From contig CM060180.1 in the NCBI GenBank assembly GCA_030549775.1, forward strand, positions 27,981,590 to 28,045,589: DNA of 64,000 nucleotides, given 5' to 3'. This stretch comes from Tamarix chinensis (taxonomy: Eukaryota > Streptophyta > Magnoliopsida > Caryophyllales > Tamaricaceae). The notes under the pieces were generated by a model that had not been told where the DNA came from, made no database searches, and saw only the letters and a list, made by a program, of their open reading frames with translations. The position numbers and the translations under genes are program-made. Positions 36,301 through 48,300 of the stretch are shown piece after piece (position 1 is the first letter of the stretch; each line of letters starts with the position of its first letter).

Positions 36301-38486
36301 TTACCGCACTCACATAGATATAATTCGAGATATGTTATTGAATGACATTTATTTAATGGCTTAAGACCAAAAGAGTTACTTTCATCCTCATGATCCATTG
36401 GTATAATATAGTTCAGTCTTTGTGCCTGTCTCTCTTTTGGTATGTGATGGCATTGCTAAGTGAATGGGCCTTGTACTATGTCTTTCCTATTATATGAGGC
36501 GTTGCACTGTGTATTATCCATTAAGTTACTTATGGCTATCTTTATGCCCGCACATGTTATCGTTTTCTAACGTCATGTATTATGTGTTGCATACAGGTCT
36601 TACCTTTTGATTTAATATAAAGGGGTTACTCAGTACCATAGTACTGAAGGGTTCTATTTGTGGGACTCTGCCTATTCATTGGGCAGTGTCCCTTGTAGGT
36701 CTATTATAGGTGTTGTTCAAGTAGGCATCGGGTACGAGCGTAAGGATTATTCGAAAAACTTTTAGGGTTTCTCTCTCCACCTCTTACTTTCTTGTTTAAA
36801 ATTATTTTACTCTTGTAACCACTAATGGTGGGGCTTTATCTTTTGTAATGACTTTATTGCGTTACTCTAATTTAAATAAAAGTGAATTTGTGTGAATGAT
36901 ATTTTGATTATTTTTAGCCTTAGCACTTGGTATTGGAACGGTATGAGGAAACTAATCTAGTACTAAGTGTGGCAGTCCTTGAAATTTATAATTTTTGCTT
37001 CCACTAATTTTTAAATAAAACAAAACTTTTCAGTATTAATTTTTGGGGTGTTATATAACATGACTCTTCTCCCAAACACCCAGTACAGATAAAGGTCAAT
37101 CCTCCCCTAAATGTATCAAAGGCGGCGAAATCATCAACTGGGTTCTCAAAGACATGTGCAAAACTATTAGGGTCTTCTGCTCGTGGGGACGAGCAACACC
37201 CATACAAAGGATGATCAGTATGTTACTTACTGAGTGAGGTAACAACACAGTCGAAACAGGAAAATATATAATTTTAGGCATTCACAGCTGAAAGTAGTAT
37301 ACATGCGAGGTACATGATCTATTCTTTTATTTACGTTGAGTTTAGGGACCCCACTATTCTTAAACCAGTGGAACGGTCTGAAGCACCTTTTAGGGACAAT
37401 ACACTTGAGCCACTATTATCATATGGTGGAACATATCCACCACCTTTGAGGGACAACACAATTGAGCCACTATTATCGTCCGGTGGAACGAACCCAACAC
37501 TTGGTCCTAACTCATGTAATCTTCTACTTAAAATAATTAGTATTTTATTCATGCCTAGTTTATGAGGAAAAATATAATTAAGGCAAGCGAGACTTCACCA
37601 TACAGGTAACAAGACTATTCTCAAAGGTTGAGATACTTATTTTTTCCAAAAACCCTAAATTCACAATTTAGGCATAACTCTTCTCATAATGATAGTTTAT
37701 ATACCAAATTTAGTATATCCTCCTCAAATATTATTAGTATTAACATACCCAAAATACCAGGCCTAACTCCCACGTCTTGTAAGTGAAATAATGGCCCTAT
37801 CTCAAAAGTTAATATTTATAAGGCTCCCAAAGCCCTAATTTCACAGGTAATGAATAACTTTTTCTTAGAAGGCTCATATAATTACTAAATTTAATATAAA
37901 ACCTCAAAATACTAATATTAACAACGTATCCAAAATTCGTGGCTTAAATCTAATGTTTTACACATGTGATAATGATATCATCGCTAAGGGTTACTATTCC
38001 TAAATTAGATTATTCTTTCATCTGAATAACTTATGGCACTCATAATCACTCTCAAGCACTTCACATGATATTATTAGCATATCATAATTCGTATGTCCTG
38101 TTAAAATACTAAAACTTCCATATTAACCCTTCTTCCCATAATACCCTCGAGATAGTCGATATATCATTATTTTCCACTTATCATACTTTATTAGGCCCAT
38201 ATAATTCTCCCACAATTTATACTCATTCATAAAAATTACCGCTTAGCGTAATAACATCATATCCGCACTTCTTTTGTCATTCTTACTCTTTTATAGCATA
38301 TAATCCAAATTATCATAATATATTATTAAGAGCATGTATTTAACCATATAATAACAATAACATGATAATACACATAGCCATTCAAATATTTAACCCAGAT
38401 CCCAAAATATCAACTAGTATCCTTACAAAAAGGGCTTCAGTCTAGAAACACACTTATCCTATTTTGGTTGTTCTGGTACTCCCAGT

Positions 38487-38625
38487 CATAGTATTAAAAA
38501 CCGGACCGAACCGGCCGGTTGAACCAGTAAACCCGCGAACTAGTGATAAAACCGGTTGAAAAGGCCGATTTTTAAAAAAACCGGGAACCGACGGTTTTGT
38601 TAGGAACCGGTCCGGTTTTGTTTTT
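38487..38625 (+). repeat. Left end and subterminal repeats of hAT
   Basis: Terminal inverted repeat followed by clustered ccggaccgaaccggccggtt, aaaaccggttg, aaaccgggaacc and ggaaccggtccggtt motifs within about 130 bases. Such repeated subterminal motifs are typical transposase-binding sites in hAT elements; binding here is inference. Confidence 0.8.
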
Positions 38626-39156
38626 CACCCAAATTTACCCTTTCGCCCTCAAATTAATTATTTAGGGTGTTGTGTTGTAAGGGGTAAATATGTATTTTTA
38701 CCAAATCAAATCCTAACCCTAAACCAAACCAAATAGAGCACTGCTGCGAGCCTGCTGCCTGCGTTCGTCTTCGAACTTTGATTCATCTTCAACCTTGGCA
38801 ATTAGCTTCGCACGACTGCTCTGCCTCTGCTAATTGCCATTGCTCATCTTCAAACTTCGATTCAATACAATTCTTGTTCCGTCTGCCATTTCTACTCTGC
38901 TGTCAATTTTCTTGACACTGCTAATTGCAATTCGTAGCAGAATAGGGTAAACATATTGCATTTCGATTTTAATTGTCTCGATTGCAATTCGATTTTAATT
39001 TTCTTCGAACGCTGACATTGCTACTCAGGTCATTATCTCGATTCTCCCATCATAATATGCTTAATTACTTGTTATTTGTTATTTCAATTTTAATTTTGTG
39101 GCTTCTGTTGTTCTGCAGACTCTGCCTGTTGAGGATCGATTGCCTGCTATCAATCG

Positions 39157-40915
39157 GTGAGGGGAAGGCTAAGTTTTTATTAATTATTACATTTGGTCTA
39201 TGAAAATGGATTCATGAAGCAGCAATTGCATACTGTAATGCACAGTGCACCTGTTCATTTTCTTTGCCTTCTTGTGTTCCCTGAAATAATACCATTTTGA
39301 ACTAAGCATTTTTTGCTGTTAATTGCTATTTATTTCGTCTGCCTCTTACACCCCTATTTGCTTTTGATCTTCATTTTACATTGGATTTTTGTGACAAAGT
39401 TGGGATATCAGGCCTATCAGCTATTGTTTGTGCTAAAACATGCAAAATTGGGTACTGAATTGGGTCTGTGAATGGCCAAGTCTGTGAATTGGGTACTGAA
39501 TATGATGATTATGCTGATTATTATGCTTGGAAATGGCCAAGTCTGTGAATTGGGTACTGAATTGGGTCTGTGAATGGGGTCATTCTCAAAGCTACTGAAT
39601 TTGAGAAGTATGCTCTATTATTGGATATATATTGTTGCAAATTGATTCTGAAATGGCCAAGTTGTATTTTATTGTTCTAAAATAATACCTATTTGTTCTT
39701 AAATACTGAAATGAGAATGCTTGTTCTGAAATACCTATTCTTTGCCTTGTTCTTGTTGCAAATTGATTCTGAAATGGCCAAGTTGTATTTCTTTGTTCTA
39801 AATCTGAAATTATACCTGTTTATTCTGAAATATTGAAATGAGAATGCCTTGGCCAAGTTGTATTTTATTGTTCTGAAATACCTATTCTTTGCCTTGTTCT
39901 TGTTGCAAATTGATTCTAAAATGGCCAAGTTGTATTTCTTTGTTCTGAAATAATACCTATTTGTTCTGAAATACTGAAATGAGAATGCTTGTTCTGAAAT
40001 ACCTATTTTATTCTTTGCCTTGTTCTGAAATATTGAAATTCTCAAGTTCTTTTTTATTGTTCTGAAATACCTATTATTTGCCTTGTTCTTGTTGCAAATT
40101 AATTCTGAAATTTAGATCTGAAATGGCTAAGTTGTATTTTATTGTTCTAAAATAATACCTATTTGTTCTGAAATACTGAAATGAGAATGCTTGTTCTGAA
40201 ATACCTATTCTTTACCTTGTTCTTGTTGTAAATTGATTCTGAAATGGCCAAGTTGTATTTCTTTGTTCTAAATATGAAATTATACCTGTTTGTTCTGAAA
40301 TATTGAAATGAGAATGCCTTGGCCAAGTTGTATTTTATTGTTCTGAAATACCTATTCTTTGCCTTGTTCTTGTTGCAAATTGATTCTGAAATGGCCAAGT
40401 TGTATTTCTTTGTTCTAAAATAATACCTATTTGTTCTGAAATACTGAAATGAGAATGCTTGTTCTGAAATACCTATTTTATTCTTTGCCTTGTTCTGAAA
40501 TACCTATTTTATTCTTTGCCTTGTTTTGAAATACTGAAATTCTCAAGTTCTTTTTTATTGTTCTGAAATACCTATTCTTTACCTTGTTCTTGTTGCAAAT
40601 TGATTCTGAAATTTAGATCTGAAATACCAATTTTGAATGGCCAAGTTGTATTACTTTCTTTTTTAATTTAGATATGTTTTTACCATTCCCATTGGTATGC
40701 AAATCAGAATGACTTTGAATATGATGATTATGCTGATTATGCTGAATATGCTGTCTGTCTATTATTTTTTTTGGTTTTATTGATGCTGAATTTGAGAAGT
40801 ATGCTCTATTATTGGATATATAGTGTTGTTTGCCACTAAATTTGTGATGATTCTCTAAAATTGCTAACTTGGATGATTAATTTGTAACTTCTAATTTCTT
40901 CTTTGTCCCTTAAAG
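39157..40915 (+). other. Putative 5' intron of hAT transposase gene
   Basis: A donor-like gtgagggg at 39,157 follows a transcribed-looking leader with purine/pyrimidine mix, and tttgtcccttaaag ends at 40,915 directly before the start codon. In between are no coding blocks. The intron is inferred from signals only. Confidence 0.4.
39650..40640 (+). repeat. Tandem array in hAT leader/intron
   Basis: Higher-order repeat of about 470 bases: the phrase ttctaaaataatacctattt occurs at 39,677 and again at 40,145, with inner sub-repeats ttgttctgaaatacctatt, ttgccttgttcttgttgc and aaatggccaagttgtatt. On the minus strand it produces repetitive open frames (ISESICNKNKAKNRYFRT-like), which are not genes. 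Confidence 0.85.
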
Positions 40916-43487
40916 ATGTCTGCGGAGGCTAGTAATACTAGCTCTACGCCAAATTCTTCTCAAAGTACTTCTAGAGGAAAGAAGGATCCAGCATGGGGTC
41001 ATTGTAGAGAAATTGAGGATGCTAATAAGAGAAAAAAGTTACAATGCTTATATTGTTCTAATCTGCTTTCTGGGGGTGGAATCCAGCGTGTCAAACAACA
41101 CTTAGCTGGTGTTAAAGGTCAAGTAGAGAGGTGTAAAAAAGTTTCTCCTGAAGTTGGTTTTGAAATGAACGAAAGTATTGAAGAGTTTGCTAGAAAAAAA
41201 AGAAAGACACAAGAGCTTTTAGCCGAAGATAACCCATATTGTTCAATGGACTTTCCTTCACACCAAGATCCATGTTTGATACCTCCTCATACGGTAACTA
41301 GTAGTTTCAAATCAGGTGAGAAATTAAGGATTTTAGACAAGGGAAAACAAAAGACTATAGGGCATCATTTCATGCCAATAACAACTCCAGGGGCACAACC
41401 AACACTAAAAAGTGTGTTACAAAGCAAAGATGCTGTTGAGAAAGTTGACATTCTCATTTCTAAGTGGATGATTGATTCATGTATCCCATTTAATGCTGCA
41501 AATTCTAATTATTATCAATCTGTTATTGATGGTATAGCTCACATCGGTCCTGGTTATAAAGGACCAAATGTTCATGCTCTTCATGGTTATTTGCTAATGA
41601 AAAATGTTGAAGAGGTGAATAATTATATTGAGACTTTTCGTTCTCATTAGAAAGAATGTGGTTGTACTATTATGGCAGATGGGTGGACATACCAACATAA
41701 TCAAACTTTAATTAACTTCTTAGTTTATTGTCCAAAGGGTATTGTGTTTTTAAAGTCTGTTGATGCTTCTGATGCTTCAAAAACTGCTGAACTATTGCAT
41801 AAGTTATTTAGAGATATTGTTCTTTACGTTGGTGCTGAAAATGTTGTGCATATGGTGACTGATAATGCTGCGAATTATGTTGCTGCTGGAAGGTTGTTAG
41901 AGTATGAGTTTAAGTCACTTTATTGGTCTCCTTGTTTTGCACATTGTGTTAATTTGATGCTTAAAGATATGGGTAAGTTGGATGAGGTGGAAGACATTGT
42001 CAAGCATGCCTCAAAAATAACCAAGTATATCTATAATCATTGTTATGCATTGCATTTGATGAGAAAGTTCACGGAAGGAAGAGAGATTATTCGTCCAGCT
42101 CCTACTCGGTTTGCTACTAATTTTATTGCTTTACAAAGCATTTTGACACATAAGAATGCTCTTAGGGCGATGATTGTGTCTAGGGAGTGGACCTCTTGTG
42201 CTTATGCTAAGGATAGGGAGGGTAAGAAGTTTGTGGAGAATGTGTTAGATACCACATTTTGGAAGGAGTGTGCTATAATTGTGCAACTTACCGAACCTCT
42301 TATACGTGTTTTGCGATTGGTGGATAGTGGAGAGAAACCATGTATGGGTTATTTGTATCAAGCATTTCACAAGGCTAAAGATTATATGGTTGCTAGATTT
42401 CATAGGAGAAAGAAAAGGGTAGAGCCTTATCTTCAAATTATTTCTTCTCGTTGGGATAATCAACTCTCAAGGAACTTACATGCAACTGGTTATTGGTTTA
42501 ATCCTCGTTTCCAGTACTCATCTGAATTTTCTCAACATCAAAGTACTGTGTCTTTTGTTATTGATGTCATTGAGAGATATGCAAATGGAAATTTCACATT
42601 GAGGTCAAAATTAACAAGGGAGATGAGTTCTTTTAGAAAAGCAGAACGTGATTTTGGAAGATGGTCTGTTGTACAAGATCGTTGTGTTTTTGCTCCAGGT
42701 ATGATTTTGTTACTTATTTCAAGGTATTATCAAAATTTTATATCTATTTACATTTTTTTAGTTTGTTTGGTAAATTCTTATAATGAATTTGTAGATGAAT
42801 GGTGGGCATTATATGGATGTGGTGCTCCAAATCTACAAAAGCTTGCCATTCGTGTTTTAAGCCAAACTTGTAGTGCTTCTGGTTTTGAAAGAAATTGGAG
42901 CATATTTGAGCATATCCATTCGAAGAAAAGGAATAGACTTGAGCACCAAAGACTCAATGATTTAGTTTTTGTGCACTCTAACTTAAGATTGCAACAAAGG
43001 TGTGAATTTAATTTGTTGTTGTCTTACTATTGTAAATCATGTGTAAAGTTATTTATTTTATATGATAATATTACCAAGCTTGTCTAATTTTGTTTTCTTT
43101 TTTGTAGAAATCGATTTAAGACAAGTTATGACCCAATTGATTTTGAAGAGTTTGATGCAATAGGCTCTTGGATTCTTATGGATGAGACATCTAATTTGAA
43201 TAACGAAGAGCTTGAGTTACTTAGAAATGAATTAGCTTCTGTCACTATTCAAGACAATCATAGTGAAGGTACGAGGCTCATACCTTTTTATAGCTTATAT
43301 AAGTTGATCTAATAATTTAAGTAATTATTCTTATTCCATTTTTGTAGACGTATTGGATGAAATTGACAGAAATGAAGATGATGAAGTTGAAGAGGAGAGT
43401 GGAGATGATGATGATGAAGATAATCGCATGCATGAAAATGTCATTCCTATATTTTCTAATGTTGGAGATGATATAGATAATCTATAG
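40916..43487 (+). pseudogene. hAT transposase, four coding exons, one in-frame stop
   Basis: Exons 40,916-42,698, 42,795-42,999, 43,108-43,268 and 43,348-43,487 join in frame to 762 codons plus stop; every intron is GT-AG. Residues 20-75 form a BED zinc finger (DPAWGHCREI, LQCLYC, VKQHLAG). A DUF659/RNase H-like core follows with MADGW (first catalytic Asp), VHMVTDNAANYVAAGRLL (second) and SPCFAHCVNLMLKDM. Near the C terminus is the dimerisation block VLSQTCSASGFERNWS, with the conserved ERNWS, and RNRLEHQRLNDLVFVH. The tail is acidic (VEEESGDDDDEDN). Codon 245 is TAG (41,648-41,650), where relatives have an ordinary residue. The enzyme would excise and insert hAT elements; as written it is truncated before the catalytic core. 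Confidence 0.9.
41648..41650 (+). other. In-frame TAG in hAT transposase
   Basis: The frame opened at 40,916 meets TAG after ..IETFRSH and continues KECGCTIMADGW in the same frame with no shift. This is a point nonsense change in an otherwise open exon of 594 codons. It is the only lesion I see in the gene. Confidence 0.85.
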
Positions 43488-43764
43488 GATTGGATGAGTA
43501 GCTCTTTGATCGAACCATTTAATTTATGTAATTGAATTGTAACTTCTAAACTAATGTAATTGTGACTTTATGTTGGATTATGTTATTTTGTAATTGTATT
43601 TGATATGTAAGAGACTTTTAATATGGAATTATGTTATTTTATGATCTTATATGAATATGTAATGATCACTTTAATTGACTTTAATTATGTTATATTGTAA
43701 TATTAAGTATTAAATACTTAAACTATATTTTTAAACAAATACGGATAGATTTGACTTTAATTGA

Positions 43765-43875
43765 GTGAACCAGTTGAACCACTGGTTCGACCAGTTCGAA
43801 CCACTGCTCCGACCACTAAACCAGTGAACCAGTAATCCGACCGGTTCGATGACCGGTTCGGTTTTTAAAACTATG
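43765..43875 (-). repeat. Right end and subterminal repeats of hAT
   Basis: Contains gaaccagttgaaccactgg, ttcgaccagttcgaacc, ccgaccggttcgatgaccgg and cggtttttaaaactatg. On the minus strand the last 18 bases match the left terminal repeat. The inner motifs are less perfect than those at the left end. Confidence 0.8.
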
Positions 43876-45544
43876 CTCCCAGTAATTCACCTAAGAACAA
43901 TTATAAAAACCACAATTACCAAATCATTATTTAATAGATAAAATAATAATAATAATAATAATAAAATATTATTTTCTAGAATTACTAAAATACCCTTACT
44001 ATTTTATAATAGGTACCCAAAATTTTAAACCCAAAACCCCTCCCTCATCATGCTGCACATGCAGCGTGACTTTGAACGCAAGGAGGGATGGGCTGGGAAA
44101 GTGATGCTGGCCAAGAGGTGGCGACTGGTGGGGGCTAGGGTGTGTTGTGGTGGAGTGATGCGGGAACGCTAGTGATGGCTGCCGGACGCTACGGAGGAGG
44201 GTGGTGTTAGCTTGGGGGGAGATGCTGCGGGGGAAGGGTGCTCGGCTAGGAGTTGTAGTTGGTTGGTTTGGTTAGGTGTTGTACATGTAGGGTGGTGAGG
44301 TTGGTGCCCGATTGGAGGGTGGTAGCTACGGGAAGGCCAGTGGTGCAGAAGAATGGAGGTTGGCTGGTCGACAGTGGGGGTTTAGAGGTTGTGAACGGAG
44401 GTGGAGTATCTAGGCTGGGTTCAATGGTGGATTGAAAGGGTAGTGCAAAGGAGGTGATGCACAAATGGAGGGCAGGGGAGGATAAGGATGGTGGGTGTTG
44501 GGGCTGGAATGACACCCGGCTAGAGGTTGTGTTTGGTTGGAGAAAGGGAGGCATCGAGGGGTGATGCAGGGGCTGGAGCATGGGTGGGGTTGGTGACAGT
44601 GGAATAGGGCAGAGAGGAACATAGGGGGAAGGGTGGCGTTTGGTTGAAGAAGAAGGTCAAGAAAGGTGGTGCAGAGGTAGGTTGCGGTTGGTGGTGGAAT
44701 TCCTGCAGAGAAAGAAGGGTTGGAGAAAGTTGTTAGTGGTAGCGGTGCTGGAGGCTACGAAGTGGTTTCTCTTTGGGTCGATATACAACGAGTTGGAGGT
44801 GGAAGGGGGAAGGACGCTGCCAAAAATTGCATAAAATAGGAGGGGGAATAAGGGATGGTTGGGGACATTTATTGCTGTGCAAACATGTATATGCATATGC
44901 ATACATAGGGGAACCAAGGGCTGGGAATGATGAGAGGGGAATAAATAAAAATAATAATAAAATAAAAATAAAACAATCGCCAACCTATAATCTTAGGGCT
45001 AGGACAAGATGGAGGGTACAGGTAAGCAAAGAAAAACAAATACGTGCACGCAAGGATAAGGGAAGGAGAATAAAAAGAAAAAGAAAGAAAAGGAAGATAG
45101 TGAGTTTAAATTAAAATAATCTAAGTTACGGTATTAGAGTAAATTAATTAAATAATTATCCAGAATTAAATTTAGGTTAGAAAAATATTAATAATCTAAA
45201 AATAAAAATTAGGATTAAGCTAAGTTTGAGGATTAAAGAGTTAGGGTAAAATAACAAAAATAAAATTTTTGAGGTTAGAATTAGTTTACGATATTAATTA
45301 CCGAAGATTAAGGTTGGCTAAGATTTTAGAGTATTACAATTAGAGTAAATTAATTAAATAATTAATTGGGATTAAATTTATGTTAGGAAAATGTTAATAA
45401 CCCAAAAATAAAAATTTATATTGGGCTAAGCTTTAGAATCAGTGGGTTAGGGTAAAGTAGCAATAATAAATTTCCCAATGTTAGAATTAGATTATAATAT
45501 TAATTAACCGAGATTAAGGTTAGCTAAAATTCTGGTGTATTATA

Positions 45545-46448
45545 GCAGTAGAAGAGACAAAAGGAGGGTCGTAATAACAGAGAGAAAAGAAAAGGTACAA
45601 CTCCTCTCTCGAGAAAAGAAAATCTGACACGGGTAGAATAAAAGGAAGAAGAGAGAGAGCAGAAGAAAGTTAGACAAGAAAAAAAAAGGGAAAAAATAAG
45701 TATGGCACAAGTAGCATAGAAGTGATGCACCAACTGAAGAAAATAAGCAGGAGAGTCAATGTCGCTACAAGGAAAAAAAGCTAGCCAGGAGAGAGAAAAA
45801 GATACTAAAAGAGTTATTTTAGATAAAATTTAACAAATTTTCATATAAATAAATTGTCGGACTTTCATCCATAATTAATTTCGGTTATTTATTTCTCTAT
45901 TTCTGATATATATATTTTTATGTAATTAATTTGATTATTGTGAGTGAATAATTATTTATTATTGGAGAATAGATTGAAACCCTAGATAATGGTTTGAGAT
46001 ATAATATTAATTTTCTTTATTTCATGAGATTGTTCTTTGACTCTATTTTAATTGCTATCATATATATATATATATATGTATGTGATTCTATCAAGCATGA
46101 TTTATATGATACATGCCCTGTTCTAGTTTCCTTATAGTAATAATATGTAGGATTATATGATTTCTAGGTGGCCATATGAATATGTTAGAATTTATATGTA
46201 TAAATTGTAGTTAGGTTAGATAATAATTCATATAATAATTTTGTGATTCTAACCGAAGTAGTGAAACGTTTCGATACATGTGGGTTAAAGGAGGTATGAG
46301 TACTTAGACTGACTTCTTTCTACTTGTGCTTAATGCTTTAAATCTATTTAAATAGAAGAGTCACTTTTTGTTACTATATTACTAGTATTTAATATGAATT
46401 AATATTGGTGCTTTATCGTATTAATTATTTTAGGGAAGTAATATAAGT
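45545..46448. other. Segment X-right
   Basis: Continuation of X after element A1. Purine-rich to about 45,800, then AT-rich with a TATA-like tcatataaataaattg at 45,842-45,857, an (AT)n run at 46,058-46,078, and no open frame. The purine-rich to TATA-like order resembles a promoter-leader of an LTR element, but no partner sequence is present. Unassigned. Confidence 0.35.
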
Positions 46449-48220
46449 TATATTTTAACACCCCAAAATTATATATATATATATATATATAACGAAAGCA
46501 ATTAAATTAAAACTTTTGAATTTCGGGAATGTTACTACCGTGATTAGTACGAGCCCGGCCCAATGTTGTTCTTGTACTAACTCCCAGGCTAAAAGAAATT
46601 TAATAAACACCATATATCGAATCTAATAAATAAGACTTCAAATAAGCATTAAACTACTGTAATATAGAAGTTAGAGTGCGTTAAAAAGAGTCATAAACCA
46701 GAGTGCATTATCATAGTTCCAAAAAGTGAAATAGGTTTACGGACTATAAAAGTTAAGTATAGGAAACTCAAACAAAGTAGAAGGTCTTAAAAGGGAAATC
46801 TGGCCACGCCATTCTGATCCACGTGCCAAGTCCATATTCATCACTCAGCCCTACCTGATGCCTCATAAACATCAAAGGTATCAAAAACAGCATCACCAAC
46901 CTGCATAAAGTCAGAGGGGTTTTTTGCTCATGGGAATGAGCAACACCTATAAAATAGGTGTTCAATACATTATGTACTTACGGTAACCGTGCACTAAGGC
47001 TAATACACAAAAGCATACAATCTAAGCATGATAATACAATAGCATACGATCACTTTAGATAAATAAATAAAGGCCAAATTATAGTATGGATAAATTAATT
47101 ATTTAATCTCTGATCAGTACTCATTTCACACCACGTTTTTTATCAATCTATGTGTAATAACCCGTATTTTTAAAATCTAGTTTTATTAAGTTTAATGATG
47201 TTATTAGCGTAATTTAATATAAATAATTAATTGTTTTAATTTTGATTCATTTTATGGATTTATCAACAATTCGAATTCATATTTGAATTTAATTAATCGT
47301 TGTCGTTGCGAACCATTCTAGATAAATTCGTTCACGACAATGATTTTATTATATTCTTATGAATTTGATTTTCGGTTAAAAATATGTATTTCCGTTCTTT
47401 CTCGTATTTTTATTTTTAATATTTTAGATTCGTTTTCGATTATAACTTTGTCATTTGATTTCGACGTTATTTTGAAATTATATTTCGTTGACGAAATATA
47501 TTATGTAAATTATAGAATTTCTGTTTAAATAGTTAAATTTATTTTAATAATTTTATCCATAGAAAATATTTCCGACTTTAAACTTATTCGTTTTCGGAAA
47601 TCTTTAATATTTTATGGAAGTTTAAAATTAAAAAGGTTTTTAGGAAATTATTTATGAATTTATTTCCGGAATTAACCTTCTTCTGTTTTACGCTTTTTGA
47701 TTTACGAAAAATTGATTTCGGAAATTATTTAAACTAGTCTTGGTTTATTAGAATTGGATTTAAATATTTTCTTATTTGCTTTTAAATAATTTTTCGAGGT
47801 CTTATAATATATTTCCGTAAATAATACAAATTTTTATGTTCGTTGGTAAATTCTGCCGAAAATGTTTTCAAAATTCCTTATATAGCTCGTATATCAATTT
47901 TAAGCCTTCAGATCATTTTAAAAATAAATTTTCGTTTAATAAAATTAGATAAAATCTTCCAAAAATTTTTTTTATAAATATTTAGTATTTTATTTTATGT
48001 GTATTTGTTTTTCTTTTTAAAAAAAAAACCACGCCCCTGACCCGTCGACCCCCTCTCCCTTTTCCTTTTTCCCTCTTCTTCTTCCCTTTATTTTCTTCCC
48101 TTGCTGCTCCCGACCCCCTGCCCTCTGCGCAGCCCCAAACCCTAGCCAGTCGCCACCTCTCCCCAGCTCCTCCCCTCCTCCTTCATCGACCGTCAGTAGC
48201 TACAACTAACTGCCACCAAC

Positions 48221-48300
48221 CACCAGCAGCAGTGCGCAAGAGCAGCAGCCACCAGCAGCAGTGCGCAAGAGCAGCAGCGACCAGCAGCAGCAGCGACCAT
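48221..48300 (+). repeat. Tandem CAGCAG-type duplication in E
   Basis: The unit ccaccagcagcagtgcgcaa is repeated twice in tandem and followed by a third partial, more CAG-rich copy. GC content here is much higher than in the rest of the window. Confidence 0.8.

Larger units (their letters stand above)
31863..37055 (+). mobile_element. LTR-like element B (5.19 kb) inserted in A2
   Basis: Begins tgtaataccccaaaaattt and ends ttggggtgttata. Flanks are taaaa (31,858-31,862) and taaca (37,056-37,060); the A1 homologue reads ..gataatatgac and G reads ..gataacatgac, supporting one copy before insertion. Order inside: AT-rich start, CT-rich block (32,170-33,350), a 29-30-bp minisatellite (34,060-34,960), ataatagtggc/ggtccacc repeats (35,935-36,300), a ggttactcagtacc box (36,625), a tail with aataaaagtgaa (36,879), and a terminal hairpin (36,925-36,985). 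Same family as F at 60.05 kb. The open frames in CT-rich and minisatellite parts are low complexity. No gag-pol. Confidence 0.75.
38487..43875 (+). mobile_element. hAT transposon, 5,389 bp, near-complete
   Basis: Ends catagtattaaaaaccgg and, on the opposite strand, catagttttaaaaaccga are inverted repeats (two mismatches over 18). The flanking 8-bp duplication ctcccagt is perfect (38,479-38,486 and 43,876-43,883). Subterminal zones are rich in ACCGGTT/AACCGGT-type boxes. Inside are a non-coding leader, a long intron with tandem repeats, and a four-exon transposase gene. It lies in LTR-like A2, whose relative A1 keeps the empty site. The exact duplication and near-open frame point to a young insertion compared with everything around it. 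Confidence 0.95.
31563..45338 (-). mobile_element. LTR-like element A2 (3.18 kb net) inserted in A1
   Basis: Begins tataacacccccaaaatt (a drifted tgtaacacc) and ends agagtattaca, flanked by a perfect 5-bp duplication attag at 31,558-31,562 and 45,339-45,343. Net of element B (5.2 kb) and the hAT transposon (5.4 kb) it is about 3.18 kb and collinear with A1, sharing the tgctcgtgggga box (37,179), tactgagtgaggtaac (37,227), ccactatt/gtggaac repeats (37,349-37,500), and a purine-rich right part (44,030-45,100). The same family inserted into itself near the right end. Confidence 0.82.
28325..45544 (-). mobile_element. LTR-like element A1 (3.44 kb net) with nested insertions
   Basis: Starts tgtaacaccccaaaatt at 28,325 and ends ggtgtattata at 45,544, flanked by gtagt (28,320-28,324) and gcagt (45,545-45,549), a 5-bp duplication with one change. 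Its own sequence is 28,325-31,562 plus 45,344-45,544; everything between is the younger element A2 with its passengers. Content is the same as A2: left-end ccgtcttaatcaatataag segment, tgctcgtgggaatgag box (28,741), actgagtaa box (28,793), ccactatt/gtggaac repeats (28,968-29,240), AT-rich middle, and a purine-rich right third (30,430-31,450). No gag-pol. Best read as a solo LTR of a Gypsy-type element. Confidence 0.75.

Noticed and set aside
31863..37055. Mutator-type interpretation of the TGTAAC...GTTACA elements
   Set aside because: Duplications of 5 bp (attag, tatat, ctatg) and not 9 bp, plus TG...CA-type ends, fit LTRs better; the terminal inverted similarity is only about 10-15 bases.
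39689..40398. Minus-strand open frames with NKNKAKNRYFRT-like repeats
   Set aside because: They arise from the tandem array in the hAT leader/intron, opposite to the transposase gene.
42699..42794. Reading the hAT transposase straight through this segment
   Set aside because: It stays open by chance, but gtatgattt...tttgtag has splice signals, and removing it joins FAP to DEWW, the junction seen in relatives.
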